The notes beneath the pieces were generated by a model. The model saw only the letters and a program-made list of their open reading frames with translations. It did no database searches and was not told where the DNA came from. The position numbers and the translations under genes are program-made. From positions 62,001 to 126,000 of the forward strand of contig NZ_JACVQB010000003.1 in NCBI RefSeq assembly GCF_018881575.1: a DNA stretch of 64,000 bases, in the 5' to 3' direction. Within the stretch, counting starts at the first letter, position 1. Each line of letters starts with the position of its first letter. This document shows positions 56,297 through 64,000 of this stretch, piece by piece. Origin of the DNA: Polynucleobacter sp. UK-Kesae-W10. Its GTDB lineage: Bacteria; Pseudomonadota; Gammaproteobacteria; Burkholderiales; Burkholderiaceae.

Positions 56297-56797
56297 TTAT
56301 GACTTTGATTCGTGATGAATAGAATGCAGCCTATCTTTTATCTGCAAGTGATCTAATTTATCCAATGGGATGTCTAAGAGCAATTCAATGCGATTTCGCA
56401 AACCCATCTCGACTCCTCGAAATGCATTCCAGACTTTTTCATCAGAGCCGATCACTGTTGCAGGATCTTCAAACCCCCAGTGTGCTGTTGCTGGATGTCC
56501 AGGCCAATAAGGGCACTCCTCTCCAGCGGCTGAGTCGCAAACCGTAATGATGAAATCCATATGAGGAGAGTCCTCGCGACCATACTCATCCCAACTTTTA
56601 CTTCTAATAAGCGTAAGTGGATAACCAATTTCTTTAACAATCTTCAGTGCAATGGGATGAATATATGCATTAGGCCTTGATCCAGCTGAATAGCCAATGA
56701 ACCTTCCGTGACTCAAGGTGGTTGCTAAGGCTTCAGCCATGATGGATCGTGCTGAGTTACCAGTGCAGAGAAATAGAATGTTTAATGGCTTTGCCAT
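56297..56797 (-). CDS. Arsenate reductase / low-molecular-weight phosphatase family
   Basis: A 166-residue LMW tyrosine-phosphatase-fold protein with the P-loop FLCTGNSARSIMAE (C11 in CX5R) and DFIITVCDSAAGEECPYWPG, the layout of thioredoxin-linked ArsC. It would reduce arsenate, a phosphate analogue that enters through phosphate transporters. It lies between a 59-residue protein and a tautomerase-type protein in a three-gene unit. Confidence 0.85.
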   Translation of the reverse strand: MAKPLNILFLCTGNSARSIMAEALATTLSHGRFIGYSAGSRPNAYIHPIALKIVKEIGYPLTLIRSKSWDEYGREDSPHMDFIITVCDSAAGEECPYWPGHPATAHWGFEDPATVIGSDEKVWNAFRGVEMGLRNRIELLLDIPLDKLDHLQIKDRLHSIHHESKS

Positions 56798-56824
56798 AAG
56801 CCTCGCCTTGAAAATTTAAGATAA

Positions 56825-57001
56825 TTAAATAATCTCATCAAAGCGTAGGCAATATTTATTGTCTACTAAAAACTGCCGCGCATTCTGGTCGCCAAGAAAA
56901 ACATTGGGCTGATGGATTTCAGTGAGTGGAGCTGGCTGATGTAATTTGTGAACATCATTTCTAAAAACCTCAGCTAGATATTTAATTAAATTCGATTCCA
57001 T
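56825..57001 (-). CDS. Small protein of unknown function, arsC operon
   Basis: From ATG 57001 (AAGGA six bases upstream) a 58-residue acidic-to-neutral protein beginning MESNLIKYLAEVFRNDVHKL, with a likely amphipathic helix and no signal peptide or cysteine-rich motif except one Cys. I do not recognise it. It precedes the arsC-type gene by 27 bp. Confidence 0.5.
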   Translation of the reverse strand: MESNLIKYLAEVFRNDVHKLHQPAPLTEIHQPNVFLGDQNARQFLVDNKYCLRFDEII

Positions 57002-57361
57002 GCTGAATCCTTTCAATGTGACTCAACTTCACATCCTAGATAAGGTTTATTGCAGATTTATTAAACGCGTAATGAAACACGCATTAGGCAATATTGCGCT
57101 TTTCTCAAGCTCATTCTCTTAATAGACGGTGAACTACGTATTTTTGGGCATAAGCTAGACGTGACTCGTACCAAGCCTGCCAAACTGATAACAATATTTT
57201 TTTCATATACCAGCCCTTTTTTGATAAAAAAACAGAAACCTGCTTAATTAATCTCTACAACTTCCTATTGTGGAATCGTCATGTGTCAGGTAGCAGGCGA
57301 ATATATGACAGATTAAAGTGCCTGAGATACACTCATTTCATAAATGCAAGGAGATTAAGTA
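57002..57361. other. 360-bp intergenic region without a recognised gene
   Basis: Divergent gap between the small arsC-operon protein and mgtC. I see AT-rich tracts, a TTTTTT-GAT-AAAAAA pair near 57222-57238, one minus-strand CTGTCAT heptamer (near 57306) without a good partner, and TTGATA with TTAATT 17 bp apart as a weak plus promoter for mgtC. No convincing RNA gene or open frame. Confidence 0.5.
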
Positions 57362-57838
57362 ATGATGAATTGGGATCTTTATAGCGCCATTACGTTGCGT
57401 CTGGTATTGGCTTTATTGGTTGGCGCGATACTAGGCCTCAATCGGTGGCTGCACCACAAGTCCGCAGGCATACGAACCCACTCCTTAGTTTCGATTGGCT
57501 CAGCAACCGCCGTAATGTTAATAAGCGACTTCGTAAAAGATGATGCCCAGTCTGTCAGTCGAGTGCTTCAGGGCCTCATTACTGGCCTTGGATTTCTGGG
57601 GGCCGGAGTTATTATTCGCGAACAACGTTCACAAAAGATTCACGGTCTTACTACGGCAGCAAGTCTTTGGGCATGCGCCCTGATTGGCGCTTCCTTTGGC
57701 GCCGGACAATTTGCCCTTGGAGGACTAGCTCTGGCTGCCATTTTACTTACGCTGATAATTGGCGGCCCCCTAGAAAGGCTTGTTTCTGGGCTAACTGGCG
57801 TCAAAAGAGACTCCGAAATCTCAGGCGGTCCAGACTAA
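57362..57838 (+). CDS. MgtC/SapB family protein, short form
   Basis: A 158-residue MgtC-domain membrane protein with GAILGLNRWLHHKSAGIRTHSLVSIGSA and [39 protein letters not shown]. It lacks the C-terminal ACT-like domain of the copy at 51782-52498. AAGGAG lies upstream. A hairpin with CCCACT/AGTGGG follows the stop and may terminate it. Confidence 0.87.
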   Translation: MMNWDLYSAITLRLVLALLVGAILGLNRWLHHKSAGIRTHSLVSIGSATAVMLISDFVKDDAQSVSRVLQGLITGLGFLGAGVIIREQRSQKIHGLTTAASLWACALIGASFGAGQFALGGLALAAILLTLIIGGPLERLVSGLTGVKRDSEISGGPD

Positions 57839-57840
57839 AA

Positions 57841-57866
57841 CCCACTAAAACTATCAAAAAAGTGGG
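57841..57866 (+). terminator. Possible terminator after mgtC
   Basis: CCCACT and AGTGGG form a 6-bp stem with a 14-base A-rich loop just after the mgtC stop. Only a short T-stretch follows, so support is modest. Confidence 0.4.
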
Positions 57867-57921
57867 ATTTGTCATATTAGTTTGCTAGGATTGCGATTCC
57901 CAACAATAACAAGTTAAAACT

Positions 57922-58122
57922 ATGAGCGATTATCGATATGAAGATGCAGTAAAGCAGCTGCAAGAGACTGGCGCTATCGGACTTGTAGACCTTAAAAGCC
58001 TGCCTCATGACGATCTCGTGGAATTATTCGAAGAGATCAAGGTCTGGTGTCTCTATGCAAGCGGTAAACCCGAAAAACTTGCTAAAGAATCTAAGAAAAA
58101 GAAGAAAAAGAAGAAGGATTGA
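57922..58122 (+). CDS. Small protein with poly-lysine tail
   Basis: A 66-residue protein: residues 1-50 are acidic and probably helical (YEDAVKQLQETGAIGLVDL, DDLVELFEEIKVW) and the last 14 are nearly all Lys. I do not recognise a family. No strong ribosome site precedes the ATG. It stops four bases before the phoR stop on the other strand. Lys tracts of this type can bind polyphosphate, worth noting among phosphate genes. Confidence 0.5.
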   Translation: MSDYRYEDAVKQLQETGAIGLVDLKSLPHDDLVELFEEIKVWCLYASGKPEKLAKESKKKKKKKKD

Positions 58123-58126
58123 GCTC

Positions 58127-59425
58127 CTAGGGGCTTATCCTTTCCTTTGGAAAGCGCAGCATAAACATACTACCTTTGCCTGGAGTGCTCTCAATCATTA
58201 GTTGAGCTTGGTGCCTACTGGCAATATGTTTCACAATGGCCAACCCGAGCCCAGTTCCGCCAGTATCACGCGATCGACTTCTGTCCACTCGATAAAAACG
58301 CTCAGTAAGCCTAGAGAGATGTTCTGAGGCTATACCCGGCCCCGTATCTAATACCGAGAATTCGCCTTGCCCTTGCTGATTTATAGACCACCGCACGTTG
58401 ATTGCACCCACATCTGGTGTATAGCGAATAGCATTGGACACTAAATTACTAAAAGCAGAAAGAATTTCCCTTTCATCACCAAGTAAGTCTGCAGTGGTTG
58501 AAATATCAAAGCTGAAAGCATGCCTACCCTGGGATAGCGCCTCAGCATCATTGCGCAAGAGCGCCATCAAGGTCCCAATATGAACTGGGTTATTTGCCGC
58601 CGGTAAAGTATTGGCCTCAAGATTAGCAAGGGTAAGCAAATCCTCTACCAAACATTTCATCCGCTGGGCTTGCGACATCATCATGTCGAAATACTGGTCT
58701 CGTTGGGTCTTTTCAAGCTCCAAGGATTGAACTGTCTCCAAAAAACCCATCAGAACTGTTATGGGGGTTCTCATTTCATGAGAGACATTAGCTACGAAAT
58801 CCCTTCTCATTGCATCCGCTTTTTGAAGGTCTGTCACATTCTGAACAAGCAGTAGATGCCGTTTTTGACCGAAGGGAAAAGCTTGCAACATTAAGCTCAG
58901 GCTGCTGTCAGGACCCATACGCTCAATTAATAATGGCTCTTCAAAATTACGCTTAGCAAGATATTGAATAAATTCAGGGCGGCGAATTAGGAAGTTAATT
59001 CGCTGCATAACATCGCGCTTGAATATGAGCCCAAAAAAATGTTCTGCAATACTGTTGCACCATTCGATTTGGTCATTTTCATCAAGCATGACAATACCAT
59101 TTGGTGATGCCTGGAAAGCCTCAATAAAGTGATCGTACTGCTGTTTAATTTGCCGATTTGATTGCTTTAAGGCCCTCACTAGGCGCTGCAGTCTAAAAAA
59201 AATCTCCTCCCATAAACCGCTAGGAAGTGGCATATTCTCAACTGAATCTGTTTGGATGTACTTACCTAAGCGCGCAAGATTGACGTACGAGTAAATCAAG
59301 GGAATAGCTAAAATCAAAATTCCGACGGCAATAGCGATATCTGAACCCCAGTTTGCAAGCGCTATATAGGCTGCTATAAAAGCTACACAAAGTATCAGAA
59401 TGAAGCGGGTTAATGCAGAAATCAT
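58127..59425 (-). CDS. phoR: Phosphate regulon sensor histidine kinase
   Basis: A 432-residue kinase. Two membrane helices (about 5-23 and 29-47) with almost no periplasmic loop, a charged linker, a PAS domain (about 98-200), then HisKA with H216 in VANVSHEMRTPITVLMG and the HATPase region (NLVSNAIRYTPDVGA, TGGTGLGLAIVKHI). Lack of a sensing loop is typical of PhoR, which senses through PstSCAB-PhoU. Last gene of the pst operon. Confidence 0.93.
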   Translation of the reverse strand: MISALTRFILILCVAFIAAYIALANWGSDIAIAVGILILAIPLIYSYVNLARLGKYIQTDSVENMPLPSGLWEEIFFRLQRLVRALKQSNRQIKQQYDHFIEAFQASPNGIVMLDENDQIEWCNSIAEHFFGLIFKRDVMQRINFLIRRPEFIQYLAKRNFEEPLLIERMGPDSSLSLMLQAFPFGQKRHLLLVQNVTDLQKADAMRRDFVANVSHEMRTPITVLMGFLETVQSLELEKTQRDQYFDMMMSQAQRMKCLVEDLLTLANLEANTLPAANNPVHIGTLMALLRNDAEALSQGRHAFSFDISTTADLLGDEREILSAFSNLVSNAIRYTPDVGAINVRWSINQQGQGEFSVLDTGPGIASEHLSRLTERFYRVDRSRSRDTGGTGLGLAIVKHIASRHQAQLMIESTPGKGSMFMLRFPKERISP

Positions 59426-59489
59426 GCCACCATCTTAGACTATCTCTGAACCCAAGGTCAGAAATACTGGGGCAATAATGTCGAAAACC

Positions 59490-60203
59490 TTAAGAATCTG
59501 TGGGGGTTTTGGTAATGCGATAGCCGCTACCTCTGACCGTTTCGATAAATCGATCGCAGTCCAATGGGGCAAGCGCAGCCCTCAAGCGCTTGATATGCAC
59601 ATCTACAGTGCGTTCTTCAATGTAGACCTCGTTTCCCCAGACGTTATCTAATAAACTGGTACGAGAATGAACACGCTCAGGATTAGACATGAAAAACTGT
59701 AGCAGGCGATACTCAGTTGGACCTAGTGATACAGGCTTAGGATCATGATTTGGCCATATAGCGAACACTCTATGGGAGCTAGGTTCAAGTTTTAATGGTC
59801 CGATAGTGATGGGACCGGTATCTTCAATAGGGGTTTGGCGACGTAAGAGCGCCCTAACCCTTGCAATAAGCTCTTTAGGAGAAAATGGCTTAGTAACGTA
59901 GTCATCAGCGCCCGAATCTAGACCCATCACCTTATCAGCCTCTTCGCTCTTCGCTGTTAGCATTAAGATGGGCAGACCGCGGGTGCGATCATTGGCACGC
60001 AATTCTTTTGCAAACTGAACGCCGGATTTACCAGGCAGCATCCAATCAAGAATGACAAGGCTTGGTAAACGATCTTTCATCAAACCCAGCGCGAGCTCAG
60101 TCTGCATCGCTTTTTCGACCTCATAGCCTGCGTGGGTCAAATTAATTGCAATAAGCTCTGCAATGGATGGCTCATCTTCTACTACCAGTATGCGGTGAGT
60201 CAT
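59490..60203 (-). CDS. phoB: Phosphate regulon response regulator
   Basis: A 237-residue OmpR-type regulator. Receiver residues are D53 in ILDWMLPGKSG, LTAK and KPFSP; the C-terminal winged helix includes RVHSRTSLLDNVWG and YIEERTVDVHIKRLR. It binds Pho boxes, several of which are proposed in this window. It lies 16 bp after phoU. Confidence 0.95.
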   Translation of the reverse strand: MTHRILVVEDEPSIAELIAINLTHAGYEVEKAMQTELALGLMKDRLPSLVILDWMLPGKSGVQFAKELRANDRTRGLPILMLTAKSEEADKVMGLDSGADDYVTKPFSPKELIARVRALLRRQTPIEDTGPITIGPLKLEPSSHRVFAIWPNHDPKPVSLGPTEYRLLQFFMSNPERVHSRTSLLDNVWGNEVYIEERTVDVHIKRLRAALAPLDCDRFIETVRGSGYRITKTPTDS

Positions 60204-60219
60204 TGTATTTGATCTAAAC

Positions 60220-60924
60220 TTATTTAGTGGCTTCGCGTACTAAATCCTCGTGCGGAATATGACGCACGTCAGAGCCTTTAGCAATATAAATTACAAACTC
60301 AGCGATGTTCTTAGCATGATCGCCAATTCGCTCGATCGCTTTTGCAATCGTAAGCATATCTAAGCCGGTACTAATCGTATGCGGATCCTCGGACATATAA
60401 GTAATCAACTTACGGACAAAGCCTCGGAATTCTTCATCAATTTGACGATCTTCAGCAACCACTTCTGCGGCCGCAACAGTATCCAATCTTGCAAAAGCAT
60501 CAAGACTACGGCGCAATAGATTGATTGCCATTTGACCTGACAAGCGAATTTCAGCAACGTTGATATTATGTGGTGCGCCAGATTCAATCAAGCGCTTAGT
60601 ACGTTTTGCAACGCGCTCAGCCTCATCTCCGGCACGCTCTAAATTGGTAATTGCTTTAGAGACGGCCATGACAAGACGCAAATCTCGCGCAGTAGGCTGA
60701 CGACGAGCAATAACCTCCGTACAAGCTAAGTCAATTTGAATTTCTAGATCATTTACGAGCTTTTCATTCTCAATAACGGTATTGCACGTGTCCACGTCCA
60801 TCTGAGTAAATGCGCGCATAGCAGTTGCAATCTGGGACTCTACAAGTCCTCCCATTTCGAGTAAACGACTTGAGAGTGAATTGAGATCAGCATCAAATTG
60901 TGAGGATAGGTGTTTATCTGGCAT
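60220..60924 (-). CDS. phoU: Phosphate signalling protein PhoU
   Basis: A 234-residue all-helical protein of two PhoU repeats. I start at ATG 60924 (GGGAGA upstream; MPDKHLSSQFDADLNSL), giving the normal length; another ATG at 60945 would overlap pstB's end region. Typical patterns LACTEVIARRQPTARDLRLV and IERIGDHAKNIAEFVIY are present. It links PstB to PhoR to keep Pho genes off in high Pi. Confidence 0.95.
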   Translation of the reverse strand: MPDKHLSSQFDADLNSLSSRLLEMGGLVESQIATAMRAFTQMDVDTCNTVIENEKLVNDLEIQIDLACTEVIARRQPTARDLRLVMAVSKAITNLERAGDEAERVAKRTKRLIESGAPHNINVAEIRLSGQMAINLLRRSLDAFARLDTVAAAEVVAEDRQIDEEFRGFVRKLITYMSEDPHTISTGLDMLTIAKAIERIGDHAKNIAEFVIYIAKGSDVRHIPHEDLVREATK

Positions 60925-60937
60925 GGTAGTCTCCCTT

Positions 60938-61786
60938 TTAACCAAAGCGGCCGGTTATATAGTCTTCGGTTTCTTTGCGCTTGGGCTTAATAAAAATCTC
61001 ATCCGTTTTTCCGTACTCAACCAAACTTCCAAGATACATGTACGCAGTGTAATCCGATACGCGTGCGGCTTGCTGCATATTATGAGTAACAATAGCAATC
61101 GTGTACTCATGCTTGAGCTCGTTAATCAACTCTTCAATTTTTCCTGTAGAAATTGGATCTAATGCAGAGGTGGGCTCATCCAGGAGAATAACGGAGGGCT
61201 TAACGGCGACACCACGTGCAATACACAAACGTTGTTGTTGCCCACCCGATAAAGAAAGGCCGCTTTGATTTAACTTATCCTTTGCCTCTGTCCAGAGGGC
61301 AGCTTTATTTAAGGCCCACTCCACACGTTCATCCATTTCTGATCGGGAGAGTTTTTCATATAAGCGAACACCAAAGGCAATGTTCTCATAAATAGACATT
61401 GGAAATGGCGTTGGTTTTTGGAAAACCATACCAATGCGGGAGCGCAGTAGATTGAGATCCTGCCCTGGCTCAAGAATATTTTGGCCATAGAAGTTAATCT
61501 CACCCTCTGCTCGTTGACCTGGATACAGGTCATACATACGATTGAGCGTGCGAAGCAAAGTCGACTTTCCACAACCTGAAGGGCCAATAAAAGCAGTCAC
61601 TTTTCCTTGCTCAATATCGAGATTGATATTCTTCAAGCCCTGAAATGCGCCATAAAAGAAGTTTAAATTTCTAACTTCCAAGGCATTAATAGCATTCTGC
61701 CCGGTCTGTTGATTGGTTGATTCCACTTTACCCCCTTGACCATCAATCTTGTTTAAGTCAAACATTGTTTTCATATTGCTCATCAT
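60938..61786 (-). CDS. pstB: Phosphate ABC transporter ATP-binding protein
   Basis: A 282-residue ATPase: Walker [10 protein letters not shown], signature LSGGQQQR, Walker [12 protein letters not shown]. It has about 30 extra N-terminal residues before the usual [10 protein letters not shown] start. It powers Pi import through PstA and PstC. Its start overlaps the pstA stop by four bases. Confidence 0.96.
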   Translation of the reverse strand: MMSNMKTMFDLNKIDGQGGKVESTNQQTGQNAINALEVRNLNFFYGAFQGLKNINLDIEQGKVTAFIGPSGCGKSTLLRTLNRMYDLYPGQRAEGEINFYGQNILEPGQDLNLLRSRIGMVFQKPTPFPMSIYENIAFGVRLYEKLSRSEMDERVEWALNKAALWTEAKDKLNQSGLSLSGGQQQRLCIARGVAVKPSVILLDEPTSALDPISTGKIEELINELKHEYTIAIVTHNMQQAARVSDYTAYMYLGSLVEYGKTDEIFIKPKRKETEDYITGRFG

Positions 61787-62649
61787 CCTTGTACCTTCTC
61801 ACGGAATACCACTCGTGCCAGAATATTTAAACCAAGTACGGCGAATGTAATGAGAAGTGCCCCACCCCAAGCTAATTCAACCCAGTTGTCATACGGGCTC
61901 ATCGCAAATTGGAAAATAACAACCGGCAAATTAGCCATTGGCGCATTCATATTGGTGGAAAAGAATTGGTTATTTAGCGCAGTAAACAATAGTGGTGCAG
62001 TTTCGCCGCTAACGCGTGCCAACGCCAATAAGATGCCTGTCATCACCCCGCTTTGGGCGGCACGCAAGGTAATCATGAAGGCGACCTTCCACTTTGGTGT
62101 ACCCAAAGCATAAGCAGCTTCACGCAGACTTCCTGGAACTAGACGAAGCATATTCTCTGTGGTTCGCACAACAACCGGAATAGCAATCAAAGCAAGTGCA
62201 ATTGTGCCAGCCCAGCCTGAAAAATGCTTTGCTTGTGCAACCACAAATGCATATACAAACAAGCCAATAACAATAGATGGGGCTGAGAGCATGATGTCTG
62301 TAACAAAACGGGTGACTGAAGCCACACGGCTTCGGTCACCATATTCCGAGAGGTATAAGCCTGCGAGAACACCAATTGGCGTGCTAATCAGAGTACAAAA
62401 TCCAACCAGTAGCAAGCTGCCAACAATGGCATTTGCTAATCCGCCGCCATCAGAGCCCGGGGCTGGGGTACTGTGAGTAAAAAGAGTGAGATCAATGGCA
62501 GAGAAACCCTTGATGACCAAAATACTCAGGATCCATAGCAGGAACACCATGCCCAAAAGCATCGCCCCCATAGAAAGGGTCAGACCAATTTTATTGACGC
62601 GCTTACGTCTCGAAAAAATAGATGGATCAATATTAGATGTATTGTTCAT
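61783..62649 (-). CDS. pstA: Phosphate ABC transporter permease PstA
   Basis: A permease of about 288 residues with six membrane helices and the loop [21 protein letters not shown] use ATG 62649, which overlaps the pstC stop by four bases; an earlier ATG at 62691 would overlap it by 46. Confidence 0.93.
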   Translation of the reverse strand: MNNTSNIDPSIFSRRKRVNKIGLTLSMGAMLLGMVFLLWILSILVIKGFSAIDLTLFTHSTPAPGSDGGGLANAIVGSLLLVGFCTLISTPIGVLAGLYLSEYGDRSRVASVTRFVTDIMLSAPSIVIGLFVYAFVVAQAKHFSGWAGTIALALIAIPVVVRTTENMLRLVPGSLREAAYALGTPKWKVAFMITLRAAQSGVMTGILLALARVSGETAPLLFTALNNQFFSTNMNAPMANLPVVIFQFAMSPYDNWVELAWGGALLITFAVLGLNILARVVFREKVQG

Positions 62650-63635
62650 GTCTTCAAGCCCTGCTTTTTCTCCATATTGTTTAGCATCCACTTAGCAAGG
62701 GCTAAGACAATAAAGGTGATGATGAAAAGCGCCAGACCTAGAGCAAATAATGAGGATAGATGGTTGCCTGCTTCTGCTTCACCGAATTCATTGGCTAAGG
62801 TAGAGGCAATCGAGGTGCCTGGGGCAAATAAAGATGCAGATAAACGATGGGCATTCCCAATGACAAAGGTCACTGCCATAGTTTCACCAAGCGCGCGACC
62901 CAAACCCAGCATAACACCGCCAATAACGCCTGCCTTGGTATAAGGAAGAACCACATTTTTAACCACCTCCCAAGTTGTACAGCCAATCCCATAGGCTGAC
63001 TCTTTTAATACCGGTGGAACTATTTCAAATACATCACGCATTACAGAAGCGATGAATGGCAGAATCATCATCGCCAGAATCAACCCAGCACATAAAACGC
63101 CTATGCCGTTAAATGCCCCAGAAAATAGAATTCCTAGGCCCGGGATTTTGCCCAAAGTTGCAGCAAGCGCTGGTTCTACGTATTCGGCAAAAAGCGGTGC
63201 AAAAATAAAAAGTCCAAACATGCCATAAATAATCGATGGAACAGCCGCCAAAAGCTCAACTGCTGTGCCCAATGGTCTACGCAAGTAACCTGGACAAAGT
63301 TCTGTGAGGAATACGGCAATACCAAAACTCAGAGGTACCGCTATGAGGAGAGCAATGACTGAAGTGACTACAGTGCCGTAGATAGCGATAAGACCGCCAA
63401 ACTCGCCATTCACAATATCCCATTCTTGGGTGATGAAAAATGCGGGGCCAAAAGTATGTAAGGCTGGCCATGCATTCATGACAAGCGATACCAAAATACC
63501 CATCAAGGCAATCAGTACAGACAAAGCAAAGAATTGTGTGATTCCATGAAACAAAAAGTCTTGCACTCTTTGTAACTTAGCTATCCTCAGTGCTTGTGGG
63601 GTTGGCGCGGAATGAGATTGCGTTATATCCATCAT
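62646..63635 (-). CDS. pstC: Phosphate ABC transporter permease PstC
   Basis: A 329-residue permease with six membrane helices, the EAA-type loop [21 protein letters not shown] and [17 protein letters not shown]. It forms the Pi channel with PstA. Confidence 0.94.
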   Translation of the reverse strand: MMDITQSHSAPTPQALRIAKLQRVQDFLFHGITQFFALSVLIALMGILVSLVMNAWPALHTFGPAFFITQEWDIVNGEFGGLIAIYGTVVTSVIALLIAVPLSFGIAVFLTELCPGYLRRPLGTAVELLAAVPSIIYGMFGLFIFAPLFAEYVEPALAATLGKIPGLGILFSGAFNGIGVLCAGLILAMMILPFIASVMRDVFEIVPPVLKESAYGIGCTTWEVVKNVVLPYTKAGVIGGVMLGLGRALGETMAVTFVIGNAHRLSASLFAPGTSIASTLANEFGEAEAGNHLSSLFALGLALFIITFIVLALAKWMLNNMEKKQGLKT

Positions 63636-63715
63636 ATTTTTGATTATTCAATGTTGAAACAGCTCCATATGGCTATGGAGCTGTTCATCAGGGAGTGCTT
63701 GAGGGCAATCCAGGA

Positions 63716-64000
63716 TTATTTCGTGATGATCTTGGTAAATACATTCTTGCGAATAAAGTCAGTGGTAGCGTCAGGCATAGGAACGTAGTCCAATTCTTCA
63801 GCCATTTTCTTGCCTTCTTTGAATGCAAACTCAAAAAACTTAAGTACTTCTGCAGAGTTAGCCTTGTTCTCTGGCTTCTTGTACATCAAAATAAAAGAGG
63901 CACCAGTAATAGGCCATGATTTTGCACCTGAAGCATTGGTAATAAAGGTCCCCATTCCAGGAATCTTTGCCCAATCAGTACCAGCAGCAGCAGCTGAGAA
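63716..64000 (-). CDS. pstS: Phosphate-binding periplasmic protein PstS, C-terminal part
   Basis: The last 94 or so codons of PstS; the frame is open to the right edge. The visible part ends with ASGAKSWPITGASFILMYKKP (conserved WPIxGxxxxL region), LKFFEFAFKEGKKMAEELDYVP and IRKNVFTKI. The Pi-binding residues and the promoter, where a Pho box is expected, are outside the window. First gene of pstSCAB-phoU-phoB-phoR. Confidence 0.93.
   Translation of the reverse strand, partial: FSAAAAGTDWAKIPGMGTFITNASGAKSWPITGASFILMYKKPENKANSAEVLKFFEFAFKEGKKMAEELDYVPMPDATTDFIRKNVFTKIITK

Noticed and set aside
57284-57320. Possible Pho box before mgtC (TCGTCAT and a minus-strand CTGTCAT)
   Set aside because: The heptamers are not in 11-bp phase on one strand; single matches are expected by chance.
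57869-57892. TTGTCAT upstream of the poly-lysine protein
   Set aside because: The following heptamers at 11-bp steps match only 3-4 of 7.

Overview
The window looks like a stretch of chromosome from a betaproteobacterium of the Burkholderiaceae, most like Polynucleobacter. The reasons are the moderate GC, the compact gene order (pyrG-kdsA-eno-ftsB, gltX next to a tRNA cluster, mltG-tmk-holB-tatD), AcnB-type aconitase, a lysine/alanine-rich histone H1-like protein and the short intergenic gaps. The genus is inferred from protein character, not from a search. No insertion sequence, prophage, CRISPR array or rRNA operon is visible.

Layout. 1-9.95 kb: housekeeping genes (acnB, cut by the window edge; pyrG, kdsA, eno, ftsB, hslO, gltX; tRNA-Ala, tRNA-Glu, tRNA-Asp, terminator). 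10-17 kb: hydrolases, small membrane and exported proteins, a tartronate-semialdehyde-reductase-type dehydrogenase, an HNH endonuclease preceded by a perfect 12-bp inverted repeat, a DUF3108 protein, a K+-channel-like protein and an ankyrin protein. 16.7-20.4 kb: tatD-holB-tmk-mltG operon on the minus strand. 20.4-32.6 kb: ygfZ, NRDE, selO, msrB, yciB-bolA, a parvulin, an MFS carrier, aroC, CBS, yihY, wrbA, DUF2069 and an FAD oxidoreductase. 32.7-39.8 kb: a small protein with a strong SD, H1-like protein plus PPK2, a fluoroacetate-dehalogenase-like hydrolase, small lipoproteins and a gltIJKL-type amino-acid ABC importer. 40 kb: tRNA-Arg and tRNA-Pro, then a DUF2946 protein with a ZnuD-like TonB receptor.

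42.7-64 kb is the most coherent and interesting part. Nearly everything in it concerns phosphate: the pst-phoU-phoB-phoR operon at the right edge, an alkaline phosphatase, exopolyphosphatase Ppx, a second PPK2 followed by a CYTH-like protein and a split ChrA transporter, an ArsC-type arsenate reductase, and a cluster for phosphorus-free membrane lipids (PlcP-like phospholipase C, Agt-like glycosyltransferase, DgkA, OlsB-like acyltransferase, and a divergent PlsC/OlsA-like acyltransferase). By eye I find Pho-box-like tandem heptamers (7 bp + 4 bp spacing, consensus CTGTCAT) upstream of plcP-agt, ppk2, ppx, the alkaline phosphatase and a GDCCVxC-motif small protein. The picture is a PhoB regulon gathered at one locus: Pi sensing and import, scavenging from esters, polyphosphate turnover, and replacement of phospholipids by glyco- and ornithine lipids, with the released diacylglycerol recycled by DgkA or glycosylated by Agt. 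The ppk2-CYTH-chrA-chrA operon and the GDCCVxC protein are candidate undescribed members of this response.
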